The position numbers and the translations under genes were made by a program. This document shows, one piece after another, positions 51,922 to 60,066 of a DNA stretch of 64,000 bases. Location of the stretch: contig JAPOZO010000095.1 in the NCBI GenBank assembly GCA_026706025.1, positions 1 through 64,000 on the forward strand, given 5' to 3'. The stretch comes from Candidatus Poribacteria bacterium. GTDB lineage: Bacteria; Poribacteria; WGA-4E; WGA-3G. The number at the start of each line of letters is the position of its first letter. Position 1 is the stretch's first letter. The notes under the pieces were generated by a model, which was given only the letters and a program-made list of their open reading frames with translations, had not been told where the DNA came from and did not search any database.

Positions 51922-52863
51922 ATGCATAGCGAAACCACGATAAGCGGAATGTCTCCATCAGAACTCGCGAAATGTAGAGAAAACCTTAAACGCCAGTGGG
52001 AAAACCGTCGGGTTGATAAAGAACTGGTTCAACGCGCGTGGGAGACGGCGCGTCGTCTCGCCATCGTACTTTATCGAGACTTTGGTGCAACGAAAGTTGC
52101 CGTCTTCGGCTCCCTCACTGAACCGAAACGGTTCAGACAAAATTCAGACATCGATATCCTTGTCTGGGGGGTCTCATACGATAAATGCCTGGACGCACTC
52201 TGGGAAACAAAAGGCTTGGATTCTGAATTTAAAATAGATATTATCAATTTTAAATCCGTTGACCGTTTATTCCGTGAGCGGATTCTCAGCGAAGCTATCC
52301 CTATTGATAAAGCCGGAACGGACGCTTTCACACTGGTAAACGCATCGTACCGAGAAAATGGAGAAACTTACAGAGTGAATCGAAATAAACTCATTCAACG
52401 CATCTCTGATGAACGCACCAAAATAGAACGAACTGTCCGAGGTATCGCGAATGCATTACAAGATATTGAAATCATTGCCGCTAACCACAAAAAATATGTA
52501 GAAAAGACAATCGCTTCTGATCTCGCTGAAGTTTACAGCGGCATTGAGAGAATTTTTGAGCGAATTGCCCGTGAGGTAGATATGCAAATACCGAGAGGAA
52601 GTCGCTGGCATAACGATCTACTTGAACAAATGGCAGAACGGCGGCCAGGACGCCCGCCCGTGATTTCCCCAAACACTCTACCGAGATTAAAAGCACTTTT
52701 AGACTTCCGACACAAAGTCAATAACATTTACCGCGACGAGTTGATTTACGAAAAAGCCGAAGAACATGCCAAATCGATTGGGGACCTATTTGCAACCGTT
52801 TCTAAAGAACTGGATACGTTGATCGCTTTTTTAACCGAAACCGAAGGCACTCATGAAGGTTGA
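51922..52863 (+). CDS. Fused nucleotidyltransferase-HEPN protein, paralog 1
   Basis: 313 residues. The MNT domain (about 20-140) has 'VAVFGSLTEPKRFRQNSDIDILVWG', i.e. Gly-Ser then Asp-x-Asp, with a third acidic residue in 'FKIDIINF'. The C-terminal domain (about 150-305) is helical and matches the HepT-like fold: 'YSGIERIFERIAREVDMQIPRGSRWHNDLLEQM' and 'LLDFRHKVNNIY'. Related HepT-like proteins carry R-x4-H at the last site; here Asn replaces His. Separate MntA/HepT pairs are toxin-antitoxin systems; fusion puts both in one chain. The last 11 nt overlap the next gene. Confidence 0.85.
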   Translation: MHSETTISGMSPSELAKCRENLKRQWENRRVDKELVQRAWETARRLAIVLYRDFGATKVAVFGSLTEPKRFRQNSDIDILVWGVSYDKCLDALWETKGLDSEFKIDIINFKSVDRLFRERILSEAIPIDKAGTDAFTLVNASYRENGETYRVNRNKLIQRISDERTKIERTVRGIANALQDIEIIAANHKKYVEKTIASDLAEVYSGIERIFERIAREVDMQIPRGSRWHNDLLEQMAERRPGRPPVISPNTLPRLKALLDFRHKVNNIYRDELIYEKAEEHAKSIGDLFATVSKELDTLIAFLTETEGTHEG

Positions 52864-54784
52864 TGAACGCCCAAAATCGCATGGTGTCACATGGAAATCT
52901 ATCGCCATCACGCTTGTATTGATTCCGTTTAATTTCTACTGGATCATTGCTGGCGAAGTCGGGCTTGTCGGTTATGCACTGAACACTTACGCTGTCCCGT
53001 TTTACAACGTCGTCTTTGTCGTATTCACCTTTACCCTCCTGAATCTCGCCGTTCGCCGCCGTCTATTCACCAATGCGGAACTGCTCACGATATACATCCT
53101 GCTCAGCACTGCCTGCGCTTTCCCGTCCATCACCCTGATGACGATTCTCGTCACAACCGTCGGGCACGCCTTCTGGTTCGCGACGCCTGAAAATGAGTGG
53201 AAGCAGCTTTTCTGGGATTATCTACCGAGATGGCTCCTCGTGGACGATCCAAAGGTTCTGGCAGGTTACTATATCGGTGAAACCAACCTCTCCACATTGG
53301 ACATCCTCAGTGCATGGATAATGCCAATCCTATCTTGGGCAGGGTTCATGACGGTCTTGGTCCTCGTGATGTTGTGTATCAATGTCATTTTGCGGAAGCA
53401 GTGGGTAGAACGCGAACGACTCGCCTATCCAATCACTCAGATTGCATTTCACGTCACACATAACACAAAATCGCTATTTTCACACCGTATCACGTGGCTC
53501 GGCTTCGGGATCGCCGCATCCATAGCCATCCTCAACGGCTTCAGTTTTCTATATCCGACACTCCCAACCTTACCGATTAAGCGGATCGGAGGTTGGCGCG
53601 GATTTGGACACCTGTTCACAGAAAAACCGTGGAACGCCATTGGTGGTATCAGTATGTCTTACTACCCGTTTGTCATTGGGCTTGGACTGCTGATGCCGCT
53701 GGATCTCTCGTTCTCAAGCTGGTTTTTTTTTATTTTTTTTAAGGCACAATTAGTATTCACAAGTGCCGTCGGGCTGTCCAGCCTACCCGGATTTCCATAC
53801 ATTGACAGACAATGCTTCGGTGCTGCGATCGGGATTTTCATCTCTGTGTTAGTGTTGAACCTTCGTCATTTCCGAGGTGTGTTCCGCATTGCGCGTCGTC
53901 GTACAGGCGAGGATGCCAATGAGCCTGTCTCCTATAGGTTTGCATTGTGGGGTATTGTTGGTGGACTCGCGCTGCTCTTTATCTTTTCCAAGCGTATCGG
54001 TATGTCACTCTGGCTGATTCCGATCTTTTTCGGGATCTATTTCATCATCGTCTTGGTGCTAACGCGGATGCGCGCGGAGCAGGGGTTTCCCGTGCATGCG
54101 ATGGAGAACATGCCGAACCACCATATCCTCGTTGACGGTTTCGGCACACGCACGTTAGGTACCAACAACCTCGTCGCATTGACGCTCTACCGCTGGTTCA
54201 ACCGAAGTTACACGAGCAACCCGATGCCGCACCAGTTAGAGGGGTTCAAACTCTCGGAACGTTCGGGAATCTCGACGAGACGCTTGTTTTTCGCACTGTT
54301 AGGCGTTTCAGGGTTCGCTGCCGTGATGGTCTTCGGTGTAATCCTCTATCTCTTTTATACCTACGGTGCGTTGAACATGAGTGGCAGCAGTAGTTGGTCA
54401 ACAGGCTTTGGTGGGCGCGTTTTCAACGGACTGCAACGTTGGCTTTATTATCCGACCGAACCGAATTTCTATGCCACGGGTGGCATCCTTTTCGGCTTAC
54501 TCTTCTCAACACTCCTGATGTTTATGCGGGCGCGTTTCTTCTGGTGGCCCTTCCATCCGATTGGATTCGTTGTTTCCAGCGATTGGGGGATGCGGTATTT
54601 GTGGAGTTGTATGCTGGTGAGTTCGATTATCAAGTGGAGCGTCTTGAAGATCGGCGGACCGCGGGCATCACAGCAGCTCGTGATGTTTGCGATTGGGTTG
54701 ATGTTAGGTGATTTCACTGTCGGCGGAATTTGGAGCCTCGTCAGCGTCGTGACACAACAGCCGATGTATAATTTCTGGCCTTAA
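52853..54784 (+). CDS. Polytopic membrane protein (DUF6785-like, OPT-related)
   Basis: 643 residues with about 13-14 membrane helices. The opening 'SIAITLVLIPFNFYWIIAGEVGLVGYALNTYAVPFYNVVFVVFTFTLLN' and later 'WVERERLAYPITQIAFHVT' and 'MRAEQGFPVHAMENMPNHHILVDGFGTRTLG' resemble the DUF6785/DUF6784 pair of proteins in planctomycete- and Poribacteria-like genomes, which appear distantly related to oligopeptide transporters. The substrate is unknown. The start overlaps the end of the MNT-HEPN gene (ATGAAGGTTGATG), so translation may be coupled, though the two functions look unrelated. Confidence 0.75.
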   Translation: MKVDERPKSHGVTWKSIAITLVLIPFNFYWIIAGEVGLVGYALNTYAVPFYNVVFVVFTFTLLNLAVRRRLFTNAELLTIYILLSTACAFPSITLMTILVTTVGHAFWFATPENEWKQLFWDYLPRWLLVDDPKVLAGYYIGETNLSTLDILSAWIMPILSWAGFMTVLVLVMLCINVILRKQWVERERLAYPITQIAFHVTHNTKSLFSHRITWLGFGIAASIAILNGFSFLYPTLPTLPIKRIGGWRGFGHLFTEKPWNAIGGISMSYYPFVIGLGLLMPLDLSFSSWFFFIFFKAQLVFTSAVGLSSLPGFPYIDRQCFGAAIGIFISVLVLNLRHFRGVFRIARRRTGEDANEPVSYRFALWGIVGGLALLFIFSKRIGMSLWLIPIFFGIYFIIVLVLTRMRAEQGFPVHAMENMPNHHILVDGFGTRTLGTNNLVALTLYRWFNRSYTSNPMPHQLEGFKLSERSGISTRRLFFALLGVSGFAAVMVFGVILYLFYTYGALNMSGSSSWSTGFGGRVFNGLQRWLYYPTEPNFYATGGILFGLLFSTLLMFMRARFFWWPFHPIGFVVSSDWGMRYLWSCMLVSSIIKWSVLKIGGPRASQQLVMFAIGLMLGDFTVGGIWSLVSVVTQQPMYNFWP

Positions 54785-54831
54785 GTCAAAACAACGCTTT
54801 TGTGTGCGTCTCTGATTTTAGGGGTTTTAAT

Positions 54832-54860
54832 TTGAGAAATCGTTAGAGATGTGCTATAAT
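54832..54860 (+). promoter_or_regulatory. Promoter placing an ATG at the transcription start (leaderless)
   Basis: TTGAGA (54832-54837), a 17-nt spacer and TATAAT (54855-54860). The first ATG is 7 nt after the -10 box (54868), so the transcript would begin at or next to the start codon. Confidence 0.65.
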
Positions 54861-54867
54861 CTTTTTG

Positions 54868-55110
54868 ATGAATACCAAAGAGAACCTATTTTCACAATTC
54901 GGTCTATGCCTTAATAACGAAGGACATGCTGCATCTCTTGAATCAGGGAAAGTATATCGTGTGATTCAGGATGACGAAGCAGCATCCCACGGTTATATCC
55001 GCGTCATAGATGAAAGCGGCGAAGACTATGCCTACACAACCAACCGTTTTCACCTCATCCAACTGCCTGTCACTGTTGAAAAGGTGTTGTTGTCTGCTTC
55101 ACAAGCATAG
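54868..55110 (+). CDS. Small hypothetical protein
   Basis: 80 residues from the ATG at 54868: 'MNTKENLFSQFGLCLNNEG' then a beta-rich part 'ESGKVYRVIQDDEAASHGYIRVIDESGEDYAYTTNRFHLIQL' with an SH3-like or small-barrel look. The gene has no ribosome-binding site but a perfect -10 box directly before the ATG, which fits leaderless translation. It points toward the YgiT/DUF4258 genes on the other strand. The function is unknown. Confidence 0.6.
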   Translation: MNTKENLFSQFGLCLNNEGHAASLESGKVYRVIQDDEAASHGYIRVIDESGEDYAYTTNRFHLIQLPVTVEKVLLSASQA

Positions 55111-55121
55111 GTTCAGCAGGT

Positions 55122-55358
55122 TCACGGGTTCATCACCATGACTGGGACAGATATTCTTTCCGGCGCGGTATCGCTATTCTGCGCCATAGTATCAAGTCGA
55201 TCTAAGGTTGCAGCTGCATAATATCGCTGACCGCATTCTTGGCAGACACCGACTGGTACATCTTTAATGATTACCAACTTTCCCTCATACCAGTGATCAA
55301 CAGTAACTTTCTTCTGGCGAATCTCACCATTGCAATATTCACATTTAGAAGCCTTCAT
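55122..55358 (-). CDS. YgiT-type zinc-finger antitoxin (MqsA N-terminal-like)
   Basis: 78 residues with 'CEYCNG' and 'GVCQECGQRYY', two Cys-x2-Cys knuckles of the YgiT/MqsA zinc finger, and a short C-terminal strand region. It has no helix-turn-helix domain. The ATG overlaps the stop of the upstream DUF4258 gene (TAATG). In such pairs the zinc-finger protein is the antitoxin. Confidence 0.88.
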   Translation of the reverse strand: MKASKCEYCNGEIRQKKVTVDHWYEGKLVIIKDVPVGVCQECGQRYYAAATLDRLDTMAQNSDTAPERISVPVMVMNP

Positions 55359-55651
55359 TATTGTGTCCCTTCTGTTGCGTAGACCGTTATGATCCGCAAT
55401 TCACCCGAATCTAAAATCCGACAAATCACGTTAATCTCTTTTCCATCGCGTGCAGGTCCTTGGAGTCTATATCGGATACCTCTCCGGTCGCGTGTGAATC
55501 TCTGAACCACCCGACCTCTCCGAATTGCGTGTTTCACATCAACCGTCGATAGCATGTCCTTTCGCATCTCGTCTAAGGCATGTTCAGTTATCTGATAGAA
55601 ATTCCTAACGACTTTTTGCTGGATTGATAGAAGAACTCTGCTCCTTCTCAC
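55358..55651 (-). CDS. DUF4258 toxin-like protein
   Basis: 97 residues: 'YQITEHALDEMRKDMLSTVDVKHAIRRGRVVQRF...GIRYRLQGPARDGKEINVICRILDSGELRIITVYA' is the DUF4258 pattern ('H...RM...I...DV..AI..G.....' and a final strand). DUF4258 genes commonly sit beside YgiT-type zinc fingers and are regarded as RelE-like toxins. The start is a GTG with a weak ribosome-binding site; AGGAG lies just inside the frame. Confidence 0.85.
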   Translation of the reverse strand: MRRSRVLLSIQQKVVRNFYQITEHALDEMRKDMLSTVDVKHAIRRGRVVQRFTRDRRGIRYRLQGPARDGKEINVICRILDSGELRIITVYATEGTQ

Positions 55652-55953
55652 GTCTGTTCCTATAAGTGAAAATCCCAGGTTCGGAATTGCGGTACATGTA
55701 TGCTAACGAACGAAAACCCTATATGCAAAGTAAAGTATATCACGAATCCTCTCGAAAGTCAAACAGTTTCAATACTCTCAAGATATTGTAGAAACGAGGC
55801 GTGACACGTGTTTGGTTGACTATAAAACAAGGGACCAGGGACCACTTTGATTTGCAAAATCGGTATATGATGTGTTAAACTTAATTTAAAGTGTGTCTAA
55901 TCGCTTAGATGGACTTATAGGGCAAGCATCCAGAAGTCTTGAAAGGTGAAATA
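55652..55953. other. Intergenic region, divergent regulatory
   Basis: This divergent gap separates the toxin-antitoxin pair and the AlkB gene. I see no gene or strong repeat. A weak TTGCAA...TATATG/TAAACT pair near 55852-55885 could serve the AlkB gene. Confidence 0.4.
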
Positions 55954-56568
55954 ATGATCAACTCACTATTTGAAGAAAATCCAAAGGAAATAGAAGAAAT
56001 TCCAATCCAAGATGGAGTTTTACGTCTCTATCCGCACCTCTTCTCGCCAGAAGAGAGGAGAACCTTTTTCAATCAACTAACAGAAAAAGTTAAGTGGCAA
56101 CAAGAAGAGATCAAATTATATGGCAGAAAAATACCGTTCCCTCGCTTAACCGCATGGTTTGGCGATGCAGGAAAAACCTATATGTATTCAGGAATAACGG
56201 TTGAACCTGAACCGTGGACACCAACATTATCAGAAATCAAAAACAGAATTGAGGAGGTTTCAACTGTAACATTCAACAGCGTCCTACTCAACTACTACCG
56301 AAACGAACGCGATAGTGTCTCTTGGCATAGCGATGACGAACCAGAATTAGGCAAAAACCCAATCATTGGTTCAGTCAGTCTTGGTGATGTCAGGACCTTT
56401 CAACTAAAACATAAAACGGATAAGTCACTAACAGTCAGCAGAGACTTGCCAGATGGCAGTTATCTCGAAATGGCTGGGAGTACCCAACATCATTGGTTAC
56501 ACCAGATACCAAAACGGACTCGGAAAATAGGTCCGAGAATAAATTTAACTTTCAGAATCATATTGTAG
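55954..56568 (+). CDS. AlkB-family 2-oxoglutarate-dependent DNA/RNA dealkylase
   Basis: 204 residues from the ATG at 55954 (GAAAGGTG upstream). AlkB proteins remove methyl groups from nucleobases by oxidation. 'FNSVLLNYYRNERDSVSWHSDDEPELGKNPIIGSVSLGDVRTFQLKH' (about 105-151) has the Fe(II) His-x-Asp and conserved 'SVSLGDVRTF'. 'GSYLEMAGSTQHHWLHQIPKRTRKIGPRINLTFR' (about 168-202) has the distal His and the 2-oxoglutarate Arg. It looks complete. It resembles ALKBH2/3-type short forms. It sits in a region of defence-like genes. Confidence 0.93.
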   Translation: MINSLFEENPKEIEEIPIQDGVLRLYPHLFSPEERRTFFNQLTEKVKWQQEEIKLYGRKIPFPRLTAWFGDAGKTYMYSGITVEPEPWTPTLSEIKNRIEEVSTVTFNSVLLNYYRNERDSVSWHSDDEPELGKNPIIGSVSLGDVRTFQLKHKTDKSLTVSRDLPDGSYLEMAGSTQHHWLHQIPKRTRKIGPRINLTFRIIL

Positions 56569-56601
56569 TTTTCTTGCGTCACTATCTGTGGAATCCAAAA
56601 C

Positions 56602-57972
56602 ATGTTAAATCCAACCTTAATTGCCATTTCTGTTATTTCTGTCTTTTTTATTATCCCTATTTTAATAATCAAATTGGCGAAAGTTCATCAACACAAGGCA
56701 CAACTTGAAACGGACTTGGCACAGGCTCAGAAAAAAAATAATCGTCTTTCCAATCAATTAGAACAGAAACATCACCACAACATGAATCTTAAAAACAAAT
56801 TGGAGCAAGAACGCCAGCGTAACGCAAACCTTGAAAGCAGTTTGACACAAGTTAATCAGAAAACTGAGGATTTCTCCAGCAAAAACACGCCCCTTGCTAG
56901 TGAATTGAAGCAAGAACGCCAGCGCATTACGAATCTGGAAAAGAAATTAGCCACCTCTAATTTTTCATTGGATCAGTCCCGCCAACATAATGAACGGCTT
57001 ACCGGTGAATTGACACAAGCAAATCAACGAAACGCGAACTTAGAAAGTAATCAAAAGCGTCTTTCCGTCGAACTGAGGCAGAAACGCGAAAACAAAATCA
57101 AACTTGAAAAGGAATTAAAACTTTCTGGTTCTTCAGCGTATCGCATACTTCTTGATGCAATTTACGCTGCAGGGCGTATCAAGACAGACGAGCAAAAACA
57201 GACGCTTCTTAATAACCTACTAAAAGCTTCTGAGGAATTAAGCAGAGAATACCAGCAACATAATGTTTCACCAGACTATTCTAAACCGTATTATCAAGAG
57301 GCATATTTGCTACGCTACTTTTTGCCATACTCTCAACCTGTTCCTTACTTGCTTAATCACCTGATCCTACAGAAGAATTTCCCATATCAACTACCAGAAG
57401 ATGGCACATTAACTGCCTCTTTCTTTGGATGCGGACCTGGACCAGAACTTTACGGACTTATGCATTACTTAGGTGGCCCTCAATCAAGTGTTGATATTTC
57501 CGCAGCTATGTTGGATATAGCACCTTGGAAAAATGCGAGAAAAATTGTCTTTGAGCACCTATTACGGAGCACAGAAATTCACGAATTCAGGTCAAATCTC
57601 GTAGGAAACCCCAGAGATTTCTTGCCAAATGATTCGGAAAAATGGGTTAGCAAATCCGACTTACTCGTCATTCAACATTGTCTAAATGAAAAGCATAATG
57701 CACAGAATGAACAACTGCTTGAAAACTTAAAACAGATAGTGAGGAAAATGAAGTCCGGTGCAGTCATGTTAATCATTGAGCGTGCTCGATATCCAGACGT
57801 TAAGGAATTACTTGGTAAATTCTGCTTTGAGTTGAAAGATAAATTTGATCACAGCGTAGATTTTAAAACCGAAATTGAAAGTAGGGACGGTGTTGATCTC
57901 AAACCAATTCTTCAAGTTATTCCTAAAGAATTAAGGACTGTTTTTTTGGAAAGAAGTCTTCAAATTCCGTAA
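56602..57972 (+). CDS. Membrane-anchored coiled-coil protein with methyltransferase-like domain
   Basis: 456 residues. One N-terminal transmembrane helix ('LIAISVISVFFIIPILIIKL', about 6-25) is followed by a coiled coil (about 28-175) made of repeating 'LKQERQR..NLE..L' units. A globular C-terminal half (about 180-456) follows. In it 'TASFFGCGPGPELYGLMHYLGG' (about 271-292) looks like the SAM-binding motif I. 'SVDISAAMLDIAPWKNAR' fits motif II, and 'DLLVIQHCLNEKHN...VRKMKSGAVMLIIER' resembles the later strands. No substrate domain is recognised. The membrane-coil-methyltransferase design is unusual. The low GC content compared with neighbours suggests transfer. Confidence 0.7.
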   Translation: MLNPTLIAISVISVFFIIPILIIKLAKVHQHKAQLETDLAQAQKKNNRLSNQLEQKHHHNMNLKNKLEQERQRNANLESSLTQVNQKTEDFSSKNTPLASELKQERQRITNLEKKLATSNFSLDQSRQHNERLTGELTQANQRNANLESNQKRLSVELRQKRENKIKLEKELKLSGSSAYRILLDAIYAAGRIKTDEQKQTLLNNLLKASEELSREYQQHNVSPDYSKPYYQEAYLLRYFLPYSQPVPYLLNHLILQKNFPYQLPEDGTLTASFFGCGPGPELYGLMHYLGGPQSSVDISAAMLDIAPWKNARKIVFEHLLRSTEIHEFRSNLVGNPRDFLPNDSEKWVSKSDLLVIQHCLNEKHNAQNEQLLENLKQIVRKMKSGAVMLIIERARYPDVKELLGKFCFELKDKFDHSVDFKTEIESRDGVDLKPILQVIPKELRTVFLERSLQIP

Positions 57973-58089
57973 ACCCGGTAAGATTTATTTGGATGGCCGT
58001 GTTGAAAAAGCATTAATTGTGAAATTGGAAAAGGCAAACCGATAATCAAATAGACAAACCTTTCATGTAATCATCCTGTCTCTTTTTTC

Positions 58090-58118
58090 TTGCACGTCAA
58101 ACCGTTTTATGCTATCCT
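58090..58118 (+). promoter_or_regulatory. Predicted promoter of MNT-HEPN paralogs 2-3 and VWA gene
   Basis: TTGCAC (58090-58095), a 17-nt spacer and TATCCT (58113-58118), 22 nt before the ATG at 58140, with AAGGAG between. Confidence 0.5.
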
Positions 58119-58139
58119 ACTCTCTAAGGAGATAGCGAT

Positions 58140-59093
58140 ATGCATCAACCCACAGACACCCATCGTACAGCGAACGACCTATCGCCAGAAGAGTTAGCAG
58201 AATACCGTCAACGACTCGATCAGCACTTCCAAAATCGGAAAGTAGATGAGGCGTTACTACAACGCGCATGGCAGACTGCACATCGGATTGCGGCAATGCT
58301 TTATGAAGATTTTGGTGCAACACAAGTCGCTGTGTTCGGTTCGCTTGCCGGACAAGAATGGTTCTCAAAAGGATCAGATATTGATATTGCTGTCTGGGGA
58401 CTTCCTGATGATACATATCTCGACGCGTTGTGGGAAACCAGGAATTTCAGTCCAGAGTTCAAAATTGATCTCATCAACTTTCACAGCGCGAAAGGACAAT
58501 TTCGCGAGCGGATTCAAAGCCAAGCGATCCAAGTTCAACAGGGAGAAACAGACTGCAGTAGATTAATCTCTGAATGTCAAAAAATCCGCGCAGAAAGGGA
58601 AAAAATTGATGGCAAAATGAACAATCAAGAACTCATCAATCGAATCGCTGATGAACGAAAAAAAATAGCGAGAACTGTTGAAGAAATCAAGACGCGCCTC
58701 GAAAAAATAGAAGCGGCATCTGCTGAAGATCGGGAAGATCTTAAAGACCTGATTGCCATGCGCCTCCCTGTTTTCTATATGGGATTGGAGAACATTTTCA
58801 AACGGATTGCCAAAGAAATTGACATGGACGAACCTCACGGAAAAAATTGGTATACAGATTTATTAGAACAAATGTCAATGTCGCGCCCCTTGCGTCCGTC
58901 TGTGATTTCCGAAAAAACAGCTGCCGCTTTAACTCGTATTTTAAAGTTCCGCCACCGTTTTAGAAACATATACGTATTTGAATTGGAACTCGAAAAAATC
59001 GTTGAAAACGCACAAGAGGTCTGCGATATATTTGACGGTCTATCTACAGAACTCGACGTGTTCATAGTATGGTTAAAGAATCCGGATGCATAA
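58140..59093 (+). CDS. Fused nucleotidyltransferase-HEPN protein, paralog 2
   Basis: 317 residues. The MNT part (about 20-130) has 'VAVFGSLAGQEWFSKGSDIDIAVWG' and 'FKIDLINF'. A linker of charged helices (about 150-190) precedes the HepT-like part: 'YMGLENIFKRIAKEIDMDEPHGKNWYTDLLEQM' and 'ILKFRHRFRNIYVFELE'. The last site is R-HRFR-Asn in place of the usual His. Compared with paralog 3, the first ~87 residues are almost identical, also at DNA level, while the rest is far more diverged. It probably is co-transcribed with paralog 3 (16-nt gap) and the VWA gene. Confidence 0.85.
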   Translation: MHQPTDTHRTANDLSPEELAEYRQRLDQHFQNRKVDEALLQRAWQTAHRIAAMLYEDFGATQVAVFGSLAGQEWFSKGSDIDIAVWGLPDDTYLDALWETRNFSPEFKIDLINFHSAKGQFRERIQSQAIQVQQGETDCSRLISECQKIRAEREKIDGKMNNQELINRIADERKKIARTVEEIKTRLEKIEAASAEDREDLKDLIAMRLPVFYMGLENIFKRIAKEIDMDEPHGKNWYTDLLEQMSMSRPLRPSVISEKTAAALTRILKFRHRFRNIYVFELELEKIVENAQEVCDIFDGLSTELDVFIVWLKNPDA

Positions 59094-59109
59094 TTCATGA
59101 GATAGCAAT

Positions 59110-60066
59110 ATGTCCCAACCTATAGACACCCATCGCACAGCGAAAAACCTATCACCAGAAGAGTTAGCGGAATACCGTCAGCGACTCGATCAACACTTTC
59201 AAAACCGGAAGGTGGATGAGGCGTTGTTACAACGCGCATGGCATACTGCACATCGGGTTGCCGCTATGCTTTATGAGGACTTCGGAGCAACACAAATCGC
59301 TGTCTTTGGATCACTCGCGGGACAGAAATGGTTTTCAAAAGGGTCAGATATTGATATTGCAGTTTGGGGGATGCCATCTGATCTATATTTTCGTGCTGTT
59401 GCACAAACTATCGGGTTTAGCCAAGAATTCAGAATCGATTTAGTCAATTTCGACAATTGTAAAGGCCAGTTTCGAGAACGTATTCAGAATCAAGCTGTGT
59501 TTATTGAAAAAAATGAGATATGCTTCGCCACGACCACTGGACCTAACTGCCAAGCAACCCTGATAAACAGAGAGGAAACTAACGTAGTGAATCAGGAGCA
59601 ATTAATACAGCGCATTTCCGATGGATACACAAACGTAGCGGATGCAGTTCGACTCATCGGGGAAGCTTTAGAAAATATTGAAGATGCCCCCGCGCGGTAC
59701 AGACGGAGTATAGAACTTGAGATTGCCAGGTACCTCTACGATTTCTATAAGCAATTGGAAAATATTTTCGAGCACATTGCACGCGAGATTGACAACACAT
59801 TGCCTGTAGGGGAAGAGTGGCATAAAGCTCTCCTACAGCAAATGGCGGAACCAAGAACGACACGGGTACCTGTCCTGTCCGAAAAAACTTTTACGGAACT
59901 ACAGGATCTTCTGGGATTCCGTCACGTTTTCGTCTACATCTACGGTGCTAAATTAGACTATGAGCAAATGCTCAAAAATGCCGAGCGAGTGAACAAAGTA
60001 TTCCCGAGCGTCTCCAAAGAATTGGACGCGTTCATAACGTGGCTGAAGAAACAAGAAAATGACTGA
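59110..60066 (+). CDS. Fused nucleotidyltransferase-HEPN protein, paralog 3
   Basis: 318 residues. The MNT part has 'IAVFGSLAGQKWFSKGSDIDIAVWG' and 'FRIDLVNF'. The HepT-like part has 'YKQLENIFEHIAREIDNTLPVGEEWHKALLQQM' and 'LLGFRHVFVYIYGAKLD', where the usual His of R-x4-H is Tyr. The last 8 nt overlap the VWA gene start (ATG at 60059), implying translational coupling. The N-terminal ~87 residues copy paralog 2 nearly exactly; the divergence after that is abrupt, as expected from partial duplication or gene conversion. Confidence 0.85.
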   Translation: MSQPIDTHRTAKNLSPEELAEYRQRLDQHFQNRKVDEALLQRAWHTAHRVAAMLYEDFGATQIAVFGSLAGQKWFSKGSDIDIAVWGMPSDLYFRAVAQTIGFSQEFRIDLVNFDNCKGQFRERIQNQAVFIEKNEICFATTTGPNCQATLINREETNVVNQEQLIQRISDGYTNVADAVRLIGEALENIEDAPARYRRSIELEIARYLYDFYKQLENIFEHIAREIDNTLPVGEEWHKALLQQMAEPRTTRVPVLSEKTFTELQDLLGFRHVFVYIYGAKLDYEQMLKNAERVNKVFPSVSKELDAFITWLKKQEND

